A stretch of 15,716 nucleotides of DNA. Origin: an uncultured Bacteriovoracaceae bacterium (GTDB taxonomy: Bacteria; Bdellovibrionota; Bacteriovoracia; Bacteriovoracales; Bacteriovoracaceae). This document shows, one piece after another, positions 14,569-15,716 of the stretch. The stretch spans positions 1 to 15,716 of the forward strand of contig CAKZUQ010000051.1 of NCBI GenBank assembly GCA_937923325.1, in the 5' to 3' direction. Under the pieces are notes generated by a model. That model saw nothing but the letters and a program-made list of their open reading frames with translations. It was not told the DNA's origin and did not search any database. Position 1 is the stretch's first letter. Every line of letters starts with the position of its first letter. Made by a program: the position numbers and the translations under genes.

Positions 14569-15423
14569 TTAATTTAATACAATACTAGAGTTTCTTTTTT
14601 CTATTAGCTCTCTATCTCCATTGATTGCAGTAATTTTATCAAAAACAATACTTTTAATTTCAATATTTGAACCGACACTCTTTAAAACTTTTCTAACAGT
14701 CGATCTTTCGTTAAAGCCACTTTCAATCAAAGCAATTGGATTTGCAGCGACTGGAACATTTGTACTTAAAACGAAACTCTTAACAGACCTAACTGTTCTA
14801 AATACTCCATCCACAAATTCAACAACAACAGCATCAAAACTTGTTCCATTAGTTAGAGTTACAGTTGCAGAAGAAAGCTTAGTCATAGCATATGAACGAT
14901 TAAGTCCAAGCATTTCTTTGTAATCAAAGCTGTCTAAAGAATACACGTAACTATCAAATATAAAGTCATTATTTGCAACTCCAATAGCTTCATTTAGATT
15001 AACCATTGATGTGTTATTATCTAAAGATCCAACCTGTAACATTCTTCCTGCATCCAAGTAAGCCTCTAGTTGAGATGTTATATCGCTAGAGTTAGAATTA
15101 CTACAATCTCCAAATAATCCGAAAAAACATCCTGATATATTTATAGAAGTGCTTGAGTTAGACGTGCTGTAGTCCGATCCGACATGATAAATATAAGTGC
15201 CTTGCGATAAACCTTCTTTAAAAGACATACTATCAAAAGCAGCTCTCACTTGCTCTATGGTCCTAAAATTATTAGTAGATGTTCCAACTGTTGTTGCTCC
15301 ATCAGAGGAAACTGATACTGTACTTAAGTTTGAACTTGTTGATGAGGTAGAGTTTGCACCCCCACAAGATGACAATGCTAAAATAGCCAGTGACAATAAA
15401 ATTAAGTTAAATTTTGATTTCAT
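14569..15423 (-). CDS. Putative Ser/Thr/Asn-rich lipoprotein of unknown function
   Basis: I do not recognise this 284-residue protein. A type II signal peptide ends in the lipobox LSSC with the lipidated cysteine at position 20, followed by GGANS; the absence of Asp at +2 suggests no inner-membrane retention signal by the E. coli rule. A low-complexity Ser/Thr-rich tether (about 23-52) leads to a folded part (about 53-284). This carries a Cys pair in SGCFFGLFGDCS (about 97-108) and beta-strand-like repeats towards the C-terminus (SATVTLTNGTSFDAVVVEFVDG). AGGAG lies seven bases before the ATG. The gene is monocistronic, with its own predicted promoter and a strong terminator. Confidence 0.8.
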   Translation of the reverse strand: MKSKFNLILLSLAILALSSCGGANSTSSTSSNLSTVSVSSDGATTVGTSTNNFRTIEQVRAAFDSMSFKEGLSQGTYIYHVGSDYSTSNSSTSINISGCFFGLFGDCSNSNSSDITSQLEAYLDAGRMLQVGSLDNNTSMVNLNEAIGVANNDFIFDSYVYSLDSFDYKEMLGLNRSYAMTKLSSATVTLTNGTSFDAVVVEFVDGVFRTVRSVKSFVLSTNVPVAANPIALIESGFNERSTVRKVLKSVGSNIEIKSIVFDKITAINGDRELIEKRNSSIVLN

Positions 15424-15442
15424 ACAAATCTCCTCTTTAGTT

Positions 15443-15470
15443 ACGATACTTGTTACAAGTTTGATGCCAA
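15443..15470 (-). promoter_or_regulatory. Candidate promoter with internal palindromic operator
   Basis: On the minus strand TTGGCA (15465-15470) and TATCGT (15443-15448) are separated by 16 bases; the -10 is weak. A perfect inverted repeat, ACTTGT-T-ACAAGT (15448-15460), fills most of the spacer, the position of a classical repressor or activator site. The regulator is unknown. Confidence 0.35.
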
Positions 15471-15580
15471 AAAATATGTCTAATATTCAATAACTTAAAG
15501 GGTCATGACTGTATAAACAATATACACTATCCTCTTTCTATACAGAAATTAAGAGTTGAAGTATTTGAAGACATGCGAAT

Positions 15581-15600
15581 TGATTCACAATTAATGACAC
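15581..15600 (+). repeat. Direct repeat copy 1
   Basis: This is the outer copy of the 20-base motif, beginning TGATTCACAATTAATG. Its partner starts 66 bases downstream. Confidence 0.7.
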
Positions 15601-15646
15601 CGTAATTGGTACGAATATTTATGACTTTTGCCAAAAAATGCCCCGA

Positions 15647-15666
15647 TGATTCATAATTAATGCAAC
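15647..15666 (+). repeat. Direct repeat copy 2
   Basis: This is the inner copy of the motif, with three mismatches relative to the outer one. It lies 36 bases before the start codon at 15702. Confidence 0.7.
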
Positions 15667-15701
15667 TCAAACCACATTAATTTAACGACTTGGAGGTCGC
15701 T

Positions 15702-15716
15702 ATGAACATCGAGGCA
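15702..15716 (+). CDS. Start of a truncated gene (window edge), possibly a transposase
   Basis: Only five codons (MNIEA) are present. The start is supported by GGAGG (15692-15696), five bases upstream. Codons ATC, GAG and GCA are less A/T-biased than the neighbours, compatible with recent acquisition, though five codons prove nothing. Its place behind paired direct repeats suggests an IS21-type istA, but the coding sequence itself is too short to show it. Confidence 0.4.

Larger units (their letters stand above)
15574..15716 (+). mobile_element. Left end of a second IS, possibly IS21-type (partial)
   Basis: Two direct repeats, TGATTCACAATTAATGACAC (15581-15600) and TGATTCATAATTAATGCAAC (15647-15666), match at 17 of 20 positions and are 66 bases apart. 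They precede a gene start. Multiple direct transposase-binding repeats at the end, ahead of a first gene with a strong Shine-Dalgarno motif, are typical of IS21-family left ends. The outer boundary (TGCGAATTGATT at about 15574) is a guess. The element runs off the window, so the family is unconfirmed. Confidence 0.4.

Noticed and set aside
14621..14923. Plus-strand open frame of 100 codons
   Set aside because: It is antisense to the lipoprotein gene, which has a lipobox, ribosome binding site and terminator. The antisense product has no domain or start signal.
15197..15493. Plus-strand open frame of 98 codons
   Set aside because: It is antisense to the lipoprotein signal peptide and its promoter, with no ribosome binding site or recognisable product.
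1..15716. Composite transposon spanning the whole window
   Set aside because: The two end elements differ in repeats and type, and the interior is largely housekeeping genes, so there is no sign that the segment moves as a unit.

Overview
The window is a low-GC (roughly one third G+C, by eye) Gram-negative-type chromosomal segment, bounded by one complete insertion sequence on the left and the first bases of a second mobile element on the right. Its features are many signal-peptide and lipoprotein genes, three TTG starts, Shine-Dalgarno motifs of the AAGGA/GGAGG type, and strongly A/T-biased codons. These would fit a Bdellovibrionota / Bacteriovoracales-like bacterium (Halobacteriovorax or Bacteriovorax). 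That is an inference from overall character, not from any marker gene.

Layout. Positions 1-1378 hold an IS with an intact DDE transposase (ISNCY / IS1202-ISDol1 type) and long imperfect terminal inverted repeats. Next comes a secreted, cysteine-rich protein of unknown function (1541-3052). Convergent to it is a two-gene minus-strand operon, rpiB then an unusually long aldo/keto reductase (4712 to 3043). Divergent from rpiB is a tightly coupled pair: a secreted DUF2141 protein and a sterol-desaturase-type membrane hydroxylase (4768-5907). The hydroxylase overlaps, tail to tail, a secreted endonuclease/exonuclease/phosphatase-fold protein (6781-5864). A second coupled plus-strand pair, a cysteine-containing lipoprotein and a histidine-bearing polytopic membrane protein (7021-8542), meets ahcY (9951-8617) at a shared bidirectional terminator.

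The right half starts with a back-to-back promoter region between ahcY and a DCC-family (DUF393) thiol-disulfide protein whose message looks leaderless. It continues with a THUMP-type rRNA methyltransferase (10533-11786), a convergent unknown gene carrying a PD-(D/E)XK-like nuclease core (12607-11783), a large acyl-CoA dehydrogenase (14452-12719), and a Ser/Thr/Asn-rich lipoprotein (15423-14569). The last ~140 bases carry paired direct repeats and the first five codons of a gene, probably the left end of an IS21-type element.

Most of the content is housekeeping or cell-envelope (methyl-cycle SAH removal, pentose phosphate isomerisation, rRNA modification, fatty acyl oxidation, exported proteins). 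I see no CRISPR array, tRNA, rRNA or recognised defence system. The best candidates for something undescribed are the PD-(D/E)XK-like protein, the lipoprotein plus histidine-membrane-protein pair, and the cysteine-rich secreted protein.
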